Assembly (NCBI RefSeq): GCF_001747095.1 | Contig: NZ_MDGP01000001.1 | Span: 3,207,001 to 3,271,000 of the forward strand | Source: Roseivirga sp. 4D4 | Lineage (GTDB): Bacteria > Bacteroidota > Bacteroidia > Cytophagales > Cyclobacteriaceae | Direction of reading: 5' to 3' | DNA length: 64,000 nt | Part shown: one piece after another, positions 35,459 through 45,207 of the stretch | How positions within the stretch are numbered: position 1 is the stretch's first letter | How the letters are laid out: every line of letters begins with the position of its first letter | The notes under the pieces: model-generated | What the model was told of the DNA's origin: nothing | Databases searched by the model: none | Seen by the model: only the letters and a program-made list of their open reading frames with translations | Program-made: the position numbers and the translations under genes

Positions 35459-38400
35459 ATGAACGCTATAAAAACCTCACTTTTCGGCCTGATCATCCTT
35501 ACAATAGCATGCTCTACTCCCGATAAATCGGGACCTGCACTGTTTAATAAACTCGAGCCTAGCGTCTCTGGCGTATCATTCGAAAACGAGCTGTTATTTG
35601 ATGAGGAATTCAACATCTACACCTATAGAAACTTCTACAATGGTGGGGGTGTGGCCCTTGGTGATATTGATAATGACGGTTTGGTGGACATCTACTTCAC
35701 TGGTAATAGAGTATCAAATAAGCTTTATAAGAATCTTGGCGATTTAAAGTTCGAAGACATTACAGATCAGGCTGGGGTCTCGGGACAGAAGGCATGGAGC
35801 ACAGGGGTAAGTATGGCGGATATTAATGGTGATGGCTTCCTTGATATTTATGTCTGTAACTCCGGTGATATCTCGGGCGATGACAAGCAAAATGAACTTT
35901 TCATAAACAATGGTGATGGCACTTTCACCGAAAGTGCTGAAGCTTTCGGTTTGGCGGACAAAGGATTTTCAACCCATGCGGCCTTCTTTGATTATGATCG
36001 GGACGGAGATCTCGATGCATACCTGTTGAACAACTCCTATAAAGCGATCGGCAGTTTTAACCTTCAAAAGAATGAAAGGCCCAAACGAGATGCAGTTGGA
36101 GGTGATAAACTATACCGGAATGATGGTGGCAAATTCACTGATGTGAGCGAGGACGCGGGTATTTATGGAAGTATCATTGGCTTTGGCCTGGGAGTGACGG
36201 TGGGTGATGTCAATGCCGATAATTGGCTAGATATCTTCATATCAAACGACTTCTTCGAAAGAGACTATCTCTACATCAACCAGGGTGATGGCACATTTGA
36301 TGAAGTATTGGAGTCAAGCATGCGCTCCATAAGTCAGGCCTCTATGGGTGCAGACATGGCCGATATTAATAACGATGGTAACCCTGATATTTTCGTCACC
36401 GATATGCTGCCAGAGCCAGACGAAAGACTGAAGCAAGTCACCACATTCGAAAGTTATGATCGATACAACTATGGGATCCAAAATGGATATCACCATCAGT
36501 TTATTCGCAATATGCTCCATTTGAACAATGGTGACGGCACCTATACCGAAGTTGGCAGATTGGCAGGGGTAGAAGCTACCGATTGGAGCTGGGGCGCCCT
36601 ATTTTTTGATATGGACAATGATGGCTTGAAAGACCTATTTGTTGCTAACGGCATCTACCAAGACATCACAGACCTTGATTACTTGAATTTTGCCGATGAC
36701 AATGACACGAAAGTCAACGCCATAAACCAAGATGGAGTAAATTATAAAAGCCTGATTGATCCTATACCGGTCACTCCCATTCCAAACTACGCTTACAAAA
36801 ATTCTGGTGACCTGAAATTTTCTAATCAAGCACAGAAGTGGGGATTAGGGGAGGCAGTTCATTCAAATGGTTCGGCATATGGGGACTTGGATAATGACGG
36901 GGACTTAGATCTGGTCGTAAGCAATGTCAACGCTGTAGCGAATATCTTCGAAAACAAAGCCGGGGAGCAACTTGCCAACAACCATTACTTAAAGTTTGAC
37001 CTAAAAGGAAAAGGGCAAAACACTTTTGCGATCGCGACAAAGGTTCGTGTGGTCAATGGTGATCAGCAATTCTATATAGAACAAGTGCCCATCAGAGGTT
37101 TTCAATCTACGGTTGACGCCAGACCGAACATTGGCTTAGGTAATCTGGAAAGCGTTGATTTGATCGAAGTCACTTGGCCAGATGGCAAAGTCACCACCAT
37201 GAGGAATATTCCAACCAATCAAACGCTCGCACTCAGTTGGGAGGATGCTACCGAAGAATCAAGTAAGGAAGAAGAAAAAGTAGATGTGGTTTTCAGCCAA
37301 GTTGATGCAGGCAAGGTTTTTTCATACACCCACAAGGAGAGTACTTATATAGACTTTGATCGCGATCGATTGACCTACCATATGATCTCAAATGAGGGGC
37401 CAAGAATGGCTTCTGCAGATGTCAATGGTGATGGTCTTGAAGATGTCTATATCGGTGGTGCTAAAGGACAAGGGGGTTCCATCTACGTGCAAAGTGCTAA
37501 TGGATCCTACAGGCAGACAAAGCAAGAAGATATAAAGTCAGACGCCCTGTCTGAAGATGTCGATGCCCTGTTTTTTGATTTCGATAATGATGGTGATCAA
37601 GACCTTTACGTAGCTAGTGGTGGTAATGAATTTGGATTAGGCTCCATGCAATTCATTGATCGTCTTTACTTGAATAATGGCAAAGGGTCCTTTACAAAAG
37701 CTAACGATCCGGTGCTTGGAGCGAACACCTGGAGTACAGGCACTGTCGCATCAAGCGACATTAATGGAGATGGTTACGTTGACTTATTCATAGGCTCCAG
37801 ACTTCGACCTTTTTTATATGGCGTACCAGCACCGAGCTTTATTTATCTGAATAATGGCAATGGCGGATTCGAAAACGCTACAGAAGAGATCGCTCCAGCA
37901 CTAAATGATCTGGGTATGGTAACCGATGCAGTATGGAGTGATATAGATAATGACAATGACCAAGACTTAATTGTCGTGGGTGAATGGATGAACCCAACGG
38001 TATTCAAAAATGATAATGGAAAGCTTTCCAATAGCTCAGCACAGGCCGGTACCTCTGATTTTAGTGGTTGGTATAACAGAATAGAAGCAAGTGACATTGA
38101 TGGCGATGGAGATATGGACTTCATTCTTGGAAACCATGGCCTCAACTCCAGGTTTAAGGCCTCTCCTACACAACCGATTAAGTTATATGTCAATGACTTT
38201 GATCAAAACGGTAGCCCAGAGCAAATCTTTACCAGAATAGTAGATGGTAAGAATTTACCATACACATTGAAGCACGAGCTGCAAATGCAAATCCCAGCGA
38301 TTAAGAAACGCTACCTTAAATACGAAGCGTTTAATGATCAAACCATGGAACAAATATTCTCTCCAGCGCAGTTAGAAAAAGCCGTGGTTTCAGAGGCGAC

Positions 38401-38767
38401 TCATTTAGCCAGTTCGCTCATGATTAATAACGGTGATGGCACCTTCAATATCCAAGCATTACCCCTTCAGGCTCAGTTATCTCCCACCTATGCGATCAGC
38501 ACCGCAGACTTTAATGGAGATGGAAAGACTGACATATTGCTAGGAGGTAATCAACATCGAGCAAAGCCACAAGTCGGTCGATATGATGCCAATTACGGTG
38601 TCCTATTGATTGGTGATGGAAAAGGAAACTTCTCTGCCCTCTCGAAATCTGGAACAGGCCTTTCTATTGAAGGGGAAGTAAGGGATTTCCTAATTCGTGA
38701 AATCAATGGTGAAAAAGTACTCTTGGTAGCCATGAACAACGAAGCCGTTAAAGCCTATAAGTTCTAG
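35459..38767 (+). CDS. Large FG-GAP/VCBS-repeat lipoprotein with ASPIC/UnbV domain (paralogue 2)
   Basis: Paralogue of the preceding large lipoprotein, 1102 residues. Lipobox LTIACS gives Cys18. The same plan is seen: seven DxNxDGxxD loops (GDIDNDGLVDIYFTGN to GDLDNDGDLDLVVSNV), an ASPIC/UnbV segment at about residues 510-590 (PIRGFQSTVDARPNIGLG then VTWPDGKV), a short acidic spacer (ATEESSKEEEKVDV), then seven more loops including NDFDQNGSPEQIF and ADFNGDGKTDILLGGN. The shared text FYNGGGVALGDI and ATDWSWGALFFDMDNDG shows the duplication. Three bases separate its stop from the third copy. Ligand and function unknown; calcium binding follows from the loop type. Confidence 0.88.
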   Translation: MNAIKTSLFGLIILTIACSTPDKSGPALFNKLEPSVSGVSFENELLFDEEFNIYTYRNFYNGGGVALGDIDNDGLVDIYFTGNRVSNKLYKNLGDLKFEDITDQAGVSGQKAWSTGVSMADINGDGFLDIYVCNSGDISGDDKQNELFINNGDGTFTESAEAFGLADKGFSTHAAFFDYDRDGDLDAYLLNNSYKAIGSFNLQKNERPKRDAVGGDKLYRNDGGKFTDVSEDAGIYGSIIGFGLGVTVGDVNADNWLDIFISNDFFERDYLYINQGDGTFDEVLESSMRSISQASMGADMADINNDGNPDIFVTDMLPEPDERLKQVTTFESYDRYNYGIQNGYHHQFIRNMLHLNNGDGTYTEVGRLAGVEATDWSWGALFFDMDNDGLKDLFVANGIYQDITDLDYLNFADDNDTKVNAINQDGVNYKSLIDPIPVTPIPNYAYKNSGDLKFSNQAQKWGLGEAVHSNGSAYGDLDNDGDLDLVVSNVNAVANIFENKAGEQLANNHYLKFDLKGKGQNTFAIATKVRVVNGDQQFYIEQVPIRGFQSTVDARPNIGLGNLESVDLIEVTWPDGKVTTMRNIPTNQTLALSWEDATEESSKEEEKVDVVFSQVDAGKVFSYTHKESTYIDFDRDRLTYHMISNEGPRMASADVNGDGLEDVYIGGAKGQGGSIYVQSANGSYRQTKQEDIKSDALSEDVDALFFDFDNDGDQDLYVASGGNEFGLGSMQFIDRLYLNNGKGSFTKANDPVLGANTWSTGTVASSDINGDGYVDLFIGSRLRPFLYGVPAPSFIYLNNGNGGFENATEEIAPALNDLGMVTDAVWSDIDNDNDQDLIVVGEWMNPTVFKNDNGKLSNSSAQAGTSDFSGWYNRIEASDIDGDGDMDFILGNHGLNSRFKASPTQPIKLYVNDFDQNGSPEQIFTRIVDGKNLPYTLKHELQMQIPAIKKRYLKYEAFNDQTMEQIFSPAQLEKAVVSEATHLASSLMINNGDGTFNIQALPLQAQLSPTYAISTADFNGDGKTDILLGGNQHRAKPQVGRYDANYGVLLIGDGKGNFSALSKSGTGLSIEGEVRDFLIREINGEKVLLVAMNNEAVKAYKF

Positions 38768-38770
38768 GCC

Positions 38771-41700
38771 ATGCGCATCAGGTTTTCGATCCTTTTTTTG
38801 TCAATTATTGTATTGAGTTGCTCGGTTGAAAAATCCGAACCCTTATTTCGGCTTGTCCCATCCGAAGAAACAGGTGTGGCATTCAAAAATATAGTCTCCT
38901 CTTCGGCAGACTTCAATATTTTAGAATACCTCTACTTCTACAATGGCGGTGGTGTAGCCACTGGAGACATCAACAATGACGGTCTCGTTGACCTATTCTT
39001 TACATCAAATCAATCATCAAATAAACTCTACTTGAACCAAGGAGACTTAAAATTTGAAGACATATCCGAATCCGCAGGGATAGCAGGAACTGGGACCTGG
39101 TCCTCAGGTGTGGCCATGGCAGATGTCAATGCTGATGGCTTGCTAGACATTTATGTTTCACAGGTAGGTGATTACAAAGAGGCTCAGGGCCGAAATGAGC
39201 TTTACATCAATAATGGAGACAATACCTTCACAGAATCAGCCGAAAAATATGGCTTGGCTTTCAAAGGTTTTTCAACTCAGGCGGCATTCTTTGACTATGA
39301 CAGAGACGGGGATTTGGACATGTACCTTCTGAATCACTCCATTAAAAATCCGGCAGTTTTTGCCGAAGCAAGCACTCGCTTTAAGCCTGATGAAGGAGGA
39401 GACAGACTATTTCAAAACCAAGCAGCACAAGGCAAGGAAGGTTTTGAAGACATCACCGATCAAGCAGGAATTTATTCAAGTGCTATTGGTTTTGGACTGG
39501 GAGTGGCGATCAGCGATATCAACAATGATGGATGGGCTGATATATACGTATCCAATGACTTTACGGAAAACGACTACTTATACATCAACCAACAAGACGG
39601 CACTTTCAAAGAAGAACTAGAGCAAAGAATCTCACATACCAGCCGGTTTTCCATGGGCAATGAAATTGCCGATCTAAATAATGACGGACTAGGTGAAATC
39701 ATCACCACTGATATGTTGCCTTCAAATCCAGAAATCTGGAAAAAATCTGTGGTTGAAGACAAATCTGAAGTCTACAAAATCAAACTTGGCTATGGCTATG
39801 GACATCAATATGTACGAAATACCCTGCAGAGAAACCTAGGCAATGGACAATTCTCTGACCTGAGCCTCTTTACCAATACCTATGCCTCAGATTGGAGTTG
39901 GTCCCCTCTAATTTTCGATATGGACAATGATGGTTTTCAAGACATTCATATCACCAATGGTATTTACAAAAGGCCAAACGATTTGGACTATCTCAATTAT
40001 CAATCTACATCAAATGAGGTTCGACAAAGAAGTCAAGATGAGCTCGAGGAATTTTTAGTAGAAACCCTGCCTACCGTTAAGATTCCAAATTATGCCGGAC
40101 GCAATCTTGGCAAGTTCAAGGTCGAAGACATATCAGAGACATGGGGCTTGAATCAATCGACCTACTCCAATGGTTCAGCTTATGCTGACTTGGATAATGA
40201 TGGAGATCTCGAACTCGTCATTAACAACATTGAACAAGAAGCATTCATTTATGAGAACCTATCAAAGGACAATAGCTACCTCAAGTTGAATTTCAAAGGA
40301 TCAAAGCTCAACCCTTTTGGTATTGGAGCAAAAGTGAAAGTTAGAACCAATGATCAGGAATTAACAAGGGAGAACTTCAATACCCGGGGCTTTCAGTCGA
40401 GCGTTGCCCCCAGCCTACATTTTGGTCTTGGAAAAGCGAAAACCATTGATAAGTTAACGGTAATCTGGCCTGACGGAAAAACACAAACCTTGACGAATCA
40501 GTCTGCCAATCAAACATTGATTTTGGACTATCAGAATGCTGAGAATACAAATGATCTGAATACCAAAACAGCAAATTCATTACTCTCCATGGCCAAGAAT
40601 CCATTTGGCTTTGAGCACAAGGAGGATGATTTCACTGATTTTGATCGAGAGTATCTAATTCCAAGGCAATTCAATCATGAAGGTCCTGCGCTAGCCGTAG
40701 CAGATGTCAATCAAGATGGACTGGAAGACGTATACTTCGGAGGGGCCCGTGATCAGGCTGGACAACTCTGGGTACAACGGGCTAATGGAACATTCAAAGC
40801 TCAGTCCTCTCCTATTTTCACTCAACTGGCCAAGGCCGAAGATATTGCTGCTGAATTTTTCGATGCAGATGGGGATGGTGACCAAGACCTTTATGTAAGT
40901 ACAGGAGGAAATGAGTCTGAAGAAGGTCAACTCTTCTCCTACGATAGGCTATACCTCAATGATGGACGTGGCAATTTTCGATTTTCGCCTGCAGCCCTAC
41001 CCCAAATAGGATCACAAGGCAAAACGATTTCAATCGCTGATGTTGATGGAGACAATGACCTGGATGTCTTCGTAGGGTCAAATATTGTTTCCGGAGCCTA
41101 TGGTAAAAATCCACAGCAATACTTGCTGATCAATAATGGAAGAGGTCTTTTCAAAAATGAGATCAATACGCGAATAGCCAAAAGCAATGAACTAGGAATG
41201 CTGAATGCCTCTCAGTGGATAGATTTCGACCAAGATGGTGACCAGGATTTGTTGGTGGCTGGCGAGTGGACGCCCATCCAGCTCTTTGAAAATGATGGAA
41301 CAGGAAAGTTCGAGGCCAAAGCCGTTGATGCCTTCAATCAGTCCGATGGATGGTGGTTTAGTCTGAAAGCAACTGATATTAATAATGACGGCCTTCCAGA
41401 TTTTGTAGCGGGTAACTTAGGCTTAAACAACAAACTCAAAGCCTCTGGCGATCAGCCCGTGAATCTATATCTCAGAGACTTCGATGACAATGGCCAAACA
41501 GACCCTTTCGTATTTCACTATCAGGAAGGTATTGAGTCTCCTTTTGCCACTCGTGATGACTTAATCAAACAAATGGCGGGCATCAAGAAACTGCATCCTG
41601 ATTATAAGTCTTATGCTCAAATCAAAGGTCCAGAAGATCTTCTGGGCAATGACTATAAAGGCCAGGCTTTGATCAAAAGAGCATACACCTTTAGTTCAAA

Positions 41701-42058
41701 AGCATTTGTCAATAAGGGCAACGGAAAATTTGAAGCGATTGCATTGCCAGATGAGGCACAGTTTTCAAGCGCAATGGACTTTGTGACAAAGGACCTTAAT
41801 GGTGATGGCAACTTGGACCTTTTAGTTTTTGGAAATAATTACACTTTCAGAAATGACTACGGTCGTTCTGATGCGAAACCCATCACCTTACTCCTGGGTA
41901 ATGGTGAGGGAAGTTTTGAGCCTCAAACAGACTACTCCTTGAATACACCCGAGACTTGGGGTGAGTATCGATCGGCACAACCAATCTTAGTTAATGGGCA
42001 ATCAATGGTAATTGCTGTGAGAAACAATCAGCCGCCTGTCCTGTTGAAAGGAGGCTAA
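38771..42058 (+). CDS. Large FG-GAP/VCBS-repeat lipoprotein with ASPIC/UnbV domain (paralogue 3)
   Basis: Third tandem paralogue, 1095 residues, lipobox IIVLSC (Cys17). It keeps seven loops (GDINNDGLVDLFFTSN to ADLDNDGDLELVINNI), ASPIC/UnbV at about residues 500-583 (NTRGFQSSVAPSLHFGLG, VIWPDGKTQTL) and seven C-terminal loops (ADVNQDGLEDVYFGGA to KDLNGDGNLDLLVFGN). It is the most divergent of the three: the N-terminal FYNGGG block is preceded by NILEYLYFYNGG instead of YTYRNFYNGG, and the penultimate C-terminal loop reads RDFDDNGQTDPFVF. It may therefore bind a different ligand. The gene ends 45 bases before the amidase, with a hairpin between. Confidence 0.88.
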   Translation: MRIRFSILFLSIIVLSCSVEKSEPLFRLVPSEETGVAFKNIVSSSADFNILEYLYFYNGGGVATGDINNDGLVDLFFTSNQSSNKLYLNQGDLKFEDISESAGIAGTGTWSSGVAMADVNADGLLDIYVSQVGDYKEAQGRNELYINNGDNTFTESAEKYGLAFKGFSTQAAFFDYDRDGDLDMYLLNHSIKNPAVFAEASTRFKPDEGGDRLFQNQAAQGKEGFEDITDQAGIYSSAIGFGLGVAISDINNDGWADIYVSNDFTENDYLYINQQDGTFKEELEQRISHTSRFSMGNEIADLNNDGLGEIITTDMLPSNPEIWKKSVVEDKSEVYKIKLGYGYGHQYVRNTLQRNLGNGQFSDLSLFTNTYASDWSWSPLIFDMDNDGFQDIHITNGIYKRPNDLDYLNYQSTSNEVRQRSQDELEEFLVETLPTVKIPNYAGRNLGKFKVEDISETWGLNQSTYSNGSAYADLDNDGDLELVINNIEQEAFIYENLSKDNSYLKLNFKGSKLNPFGIGAKVKVRTNDQELTRENFNTRGFQSSVAPSLHFGLGKAKTIDKLTVIWPDGKTQTLTNQSANQTLILDYQNAENTNDLNTKTANSLLSMAKNPFGFEHKEDDFTDFDREYLIPRQFNHEGPALAVADVNQDGLEDVYFGGARDQAGQLWVQRANGTFKAQSSPIFTQLAKAEDIAAEFFDADGDGDQDLYVSTGGNESEEGQLFSYDRLYLNDGRGNFRFSPAALPQIGSQGKTISIADVDGDNDLDVFVGSNIVSGAYGKNPQQYLLINNGRGLFKNEINTRIAKSNELGMLNASQWIDFDQDGDQDLLVAGEWTPIQLFENDGTGKFEAKAVDAFNQSDGWWFSLKATDINNDGLPDFVAGNLGLNNKLKASGDQPVNLYLRDFDDNGQTDPFVFHYQEGIESPFATRDDLIKQMAGIKKLHPDYKSYAQIKGPEDLLGNDYKGQALIKRAYTFSSKAFVNKGNGKFEAIALPDEAQFSSAMDFVTKDLNGDGNLDLLVFGNNYTFRNDYGRSDAKPITLLLGNGEGSFEPQTDYSLNTPETWGEYRSAQPILVNGQSMVIAVRNNQPPVLLKGG

Positions 42059-42081
42059 AAAAAGTCATCCATTCATTTTGC

Positions 42082-42103
42082 AGCTCAATGCTTATATTGA
42101 GCT
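42082..42103 (+). promoter_or_regulatory. Hairpin ending one base before the amidase start codon
   Basis: A perfect 8-bp stem (AGCTCAAT / ATTGAGCT) with six-base loop GCTTAT; the last stem base is 42103 and the ATG is 42104-42106. There is no T-tract, so it is not a terminator. It would cover the ribosome-binding region and could lower translation of the amidase. Structure is seen; the role is inferred. Confidence 0.5.
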
Positions 42104-43783
42104 ATGACCTTAAGAAATACTACCCTCTCTCTTCTTGCCATTTCCATCATTTGCTTATTCTCAGCCTGTAAAAGTCAAGAGTATGGATTTTCTAAAAAAG
42201 ACGTCCGGAAAGGTCAAAAATTGGTTGGCTTGGAGTTTGACAAACAGGCGGTCAATACCATGTATCGCTATCTGGGAAGGAACAAGTCTGGTTATGATTC
42301 GCTTCGCAAATATGAAACCGACAATGAGACCTTCCCCGCGCTACTCTTCGATCCGCATCCAGCCGGCTACAAAATGCCTGATCATAGCGCCACAGGCAAC
42401 GAGTGGAGCATTCCCGAAAATATAACCCTGCCATCCTCGGAAGACGAAATAGCCCTTATGAGCATTCCAGAGCTGGCAGGCCTAATCAAATCCAAAAAAC
42501 TCTCCTCCGAAAGACTCACTAATATCTATCTAAGCCGCATTGAAAAGTATGATGGGCAATTGCAAAGTGTTATTACCGTCACTCGGGAGCTTGCATTAAA
42601 GCAAGCCCGTGAAGCAGATAGGCAAATTGCTGCTGGTAATTACAAAGGAATACTCCACGGTATACCCTATGGGGTGAAGGACCTAATGGCTGTCGAGGGC
42701 TATCCTACCACTTGGGGTGCTGCTCCCTATAAAAATCAAATGATAAACTACACTGCTACCGTGGTCAGGAAGCTTGAAGCACAAGGGGCCGTCTTAATTG
42801 CCAAACTGGTATCAGGCTCTTTGGCCAGAGGAGATGTATGGTTTGGGGGAAAAACCAAAAATCCTTGGGACCTCAAACAAGGTGCCAGTGGGTCATCAGC
42901 CGGCTCGGGTTCAGCAACATCCGCTGGGCTCGTTGCTTTTTCGCTGGGCACTGAAACGCTAGGCTCCATTACCTCTCCGGCCACCCGAAATGGTGTTACA
43001 GGCCTTAGACCAACTTACGGCCGTGTCAGCAGGCATGGGGTTATGAGCCTCAGTTGGTCAATGGATAAAGTTGGGCCGCTATGCCGATCGGCAGAAGATA
43101 CTGAGATTGTGTTCAACGCCATTTATGGTAAGGACGATCTGGATCCTACCACCAATTCGGTAGGTTTCGAGCAGGTCAAGAAGGCTCCTGAAGACCTTAG
43201 AGTTGCTTATTTGAAGGAAGACATCGAGGCAGATTCTTCGGACCAAGGCAAGAACCTCTGGGAAGGCCTTAAGGTATTGAAAGAAATGGGAATTGAACCT
43301 GAGCCGATCGCCTTGCCCAAGGACTATCCCTACAATGTATTCGACATTATCTTGCGAGCAGAAGCAGGCGCATTCTTTGACGACCTTGTGCTGTCAAAAG
43401 GAGTAGATCAGATGGTTGAACAGCACTATGGATCGAGAGCCAACTCGCTGCGCCAGGCCCGTCTAATTCCTGCTGTCGAATACCTGCAGGCCAATCGTCA
43501 AAGACGACAGTTGATAGATGAGATTCATATGCTTTTTAAGGATTATGACGTGATCATAGCCCCAACATTTAGAGGAAGACAACTTTTTATCACCAATCTA
43601 ACCGGCCATCCAGTGATCAGCATACCTACTGGTTTTGACAAACGAGGTAGGCCCACCAGTATGACCTTTGTGGGCAACCTTTATGATGAAGGAAGTATTT
43701 TGGCACTGGCCAAGGCCTATCAAGAAGTCACAGATTTCGATGAAAAACACCCCCCATTATTCTCAGGCAACCAAAACGACTAA
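42104..43783 (+). CDS. Amidase-signature family hydrolase, lipoprotein
   Basis: Hydrolase of the amidase-signature (AS) family, which cleaves C-N amide bonds with a Ser-cisSer-Lys triad. The triad is present: Lys192 in GIPYGVKDLM, the cis-Ser in GASGSSAGSGSA (residues 260-271) and nucleophile Ser288 in LGSITSPA, with GLRPTYGRVSRHG after it. A lipobox (CLFSAC, Cys22) anchors it outside the cytoplasm, which is unusual for AS enzymes, mostly cytosolic. Residues about 25-115 form an N-terminal extension before the AS core. Length 559 residues. The VOC-domain gene starts two bases after its stop. Substrate unknown: peptide amides, N-acyl groups or aryl amides are all possible. Confidence 0.9.
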   Translation: MTLRNTTLSLLAISIICLFSACKSQEYGFSKKDVRKGQKLVGLEFDKQAVNTMYRYLGRNKSGYDSLRKYETDNETFPALLFDPHPAGYKMPDHSATGNEWSIPENITLPSSEDEIALMSIPELAGLIKSKKLSSERLTNIYLSRIEKYDGQLQSVITVTRELALKQAREADRQIAAGNYKGILHGIPYGVKDLMAVEGYPTTWGAAPYKNQMINYTATVVRKLEAQGAVLIAKLVSGSLARGDVWFGGKTKNPWDLKQGASGSSAGSGSATSAGLVAFSLGTETLGSITSPATRNGVTGLRPTYGRVSRHGVMSLSWSMDKVGPLCRSAEDTEIVFNAIYGKDDLDPTTNSVGFEQVKKAPEDLRVAYLKEDIEADSSDQGKNLWEGLKVLKEMGIEPEPIALPKDYPYNVFDIILRAEAGAFFDDLVLSKGVDQMVEQHYGSRANSLRQARLIPAVEYLQANRQRRQLIDEIHMLFKDYDVIIAPTFRGRQLFITNLTGHPVISIPTGFDKRGRPTSMTFVGNLYDEGSILALAKAYQEVTDFDEKHPPLFSGNQND

Positions 43784-43785
43784 AC

Positions 43786-45123
43786 ATGAAGACAAAAGCC
43801 CTATCCCTACTATCTGCCTTACTTATACTCAGTGCTTGCAGTACAAAAGAAGAATTTGATCGAGAATTAGGGGTCGTATCGGCCTTTTCCGAATTGGTAA
43901 ATGCAGGGGTCAAACAGCTTGCCTTGAGTTCGCCAATGACACCAACAGAAATGGATAAGCTTTATCCCCTTGCGGTGGAAGCTGCCAAAGTCCATAATGT
44001 GTTGGTTACTAGAGAGTCAGATTTGATTAAGACTTCCCTTTTTCCGAAAGATATTGTGGAAGGCAAGGAAGTCCTTCTCTTGCATCAGGGAAATACCAAG
44101 TATGCTTACGATCAGCTCAAGAAAGACCAGGAAGGGTTAATCTCATCGAACAAGTATGACCAAGCGGAACGTCTGGAAATTTCAAGAAGGTTCGGTCGTT
44201 TACTAAGTTATTCCCCTAGAAAAATCAACAAACTACTTGCCGATAATACCGCATACAGAACCTTAGATGACTTTAATATTCAAGCGACTAATGTCTTTCT
44301 CTATTATAAAGACTTGGCAAAAGCCACAACCTTCTATACAGAAACTTTGGGTCTTGAGCTGTTGACGGAATATGACAATGCGAGCATTATCAAAATTACC
44401 GACAGTGCTTTGCTCATCTTGGTGGACGCTGCCAAAGGCATGCACAGTGCCGATGAGCCTAAAACGGTAGCCTTGGCACTACTGACCAATCAATTGCCTG
44501 AGTGGTACGCTTACTTACAAGAAAAGGGAGTAGAGATTAAATACACATACAAACCCAAAGAAGGTGGTCCACATGATGGCTTTGTCGCTATCGATCCTGA
44601 GGGTTACCTATTAGAATTCGAGATGTTCAAACAGCATCAGGAAAATGAAGCTTTCGTTCCTTACTTAGAACAAAATGAGGAGGTACAGACCTCTATTAAT
44701 TACAATGCCAAACAACTCAGCTTCCATGGCGCAATCACCTGGCTCTATTATAAGGACCTATTGGCCATGCAGGGTTTCACCGAAAATGTTTTGGGTTTAG
44801 AAATGGTCGCAGATCAGGGCTGGACAAAAATCTATCGTGCTACGGATACTGGCTTCATCGGCCTTGTGGATGAAAGAAGAGGCATGCACAAGTTCACCGA
44901 AGAAAAGGGCGTTACCGTATCATTCATCATCGAAGACCTTGATGGCTGGTATCAATATGTGCAAGCAAATGAACCTTTTGAACTAAGAGAGGGAGCCTTC
45001 GAAGAAGGACCCGGAGGTCGATATAAAGCCTTTGTTGGCTTCGATCCAGAAGGCTACTTTCTAGAGTTCGATAAGTTCTTTGAACACCCAGATAATGAGA
45101 AGCTAATGCCTTTGTTCAAATAG
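43786..45123 (+). CDS. Lipoprotein with two VOC/glyoxalase-like domains
   Basis: 445-residue lipoprotein (lipobox LILSAC, Cys18). An N-terminal helical part of unknown kind (about residues 20-165) precedes two vicinal-oxygen-chelate domains: VOC-1 about residues 168-285 (NVFLYYKDLAKATTFYTETLGLELL to DPEGYLLEFEMF, here cited as end motifs) and VOC-2 about 310-440 (TWLYYKDLLAMQGFTENVLGLEM to DPEGYFLEFDKF). Each has the usual closing Glu in LEF, but the opening metal His is not obvious, so metal-dependent catalysis is uncertain and a binding role is possible. Two bases after the amidase stop, it is surely co-translated with it. Exported VOC proteins are uncommon. Confidence 0.82.
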   Translation: MKTKALSLLSALLILSACSTKEEFDRELGVVSAFSELVNAGVKQLALSSPMTPTEMDKLYPLAVEAAKVHNVLVTRESDLIKTSLFPKDIVEGKEVLLLHQGNTKYAYDQLKKDQEGLISSNKYDQAERLEISRRFGRLLSYSPRKINKLLADNTAYRTLDDFNIQATNVFLYYKDLAKATTFYTETLGLELLTEYDNASIIKITDSALLILVDAAKGMHSADEPKTVALALLTNQLPEWYAYLQEKGVEIKYTYKPKEGGPHDGFVAIDPEGYLLEFEMFKQHQENEAFVPYLEQNEEVQTSINYNAKQLSFHGAITWLYYKDLLAMQGFTENVLGLEMVADQGWTKIYRATDTGFIGLVDERRGMHKFTEEKGVTVSFIIEDLDGWYQYVQANEPFELREGAFEEGPGGRYKAFVGFDPEGYFLEFDKFFEHPDNEKLMPLFK

Positions 45124-45152
45124 GCAGAATCTTCACCTAAATACTTAGTCTA

Positions 45153-45166
45153 AAACTTGAGTTTAC
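45153..45166. promoter_or_regulatory. Operator-like inverted repeat upstream of second susC-like gene
   Basis: AAACTTGAGTTTAC: arms AAACT/AGTTT around TG, 41 bases before the start at 45208. It differs at only two positions from AAACGTGCGTTTAC (26837-26850) upstream of the first susC. A shared regulator is inferred. Confidence 0.45.
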
Positions 45167-45207
45167 GGCCATAAAATATTACTTTTTATAGTCAACTAGC
45201 GCTATCT

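Noticed and set aside
31740..42000. Recurrent GAYGGnGAY-type DNA words that could suggest a CRISPR-like or satellite repeat
   Set aside because: They are codons of the calcium-binding DxDGD loops in three coding genes; spacing follows protein repeats, with no constant repeat or unique spacers.
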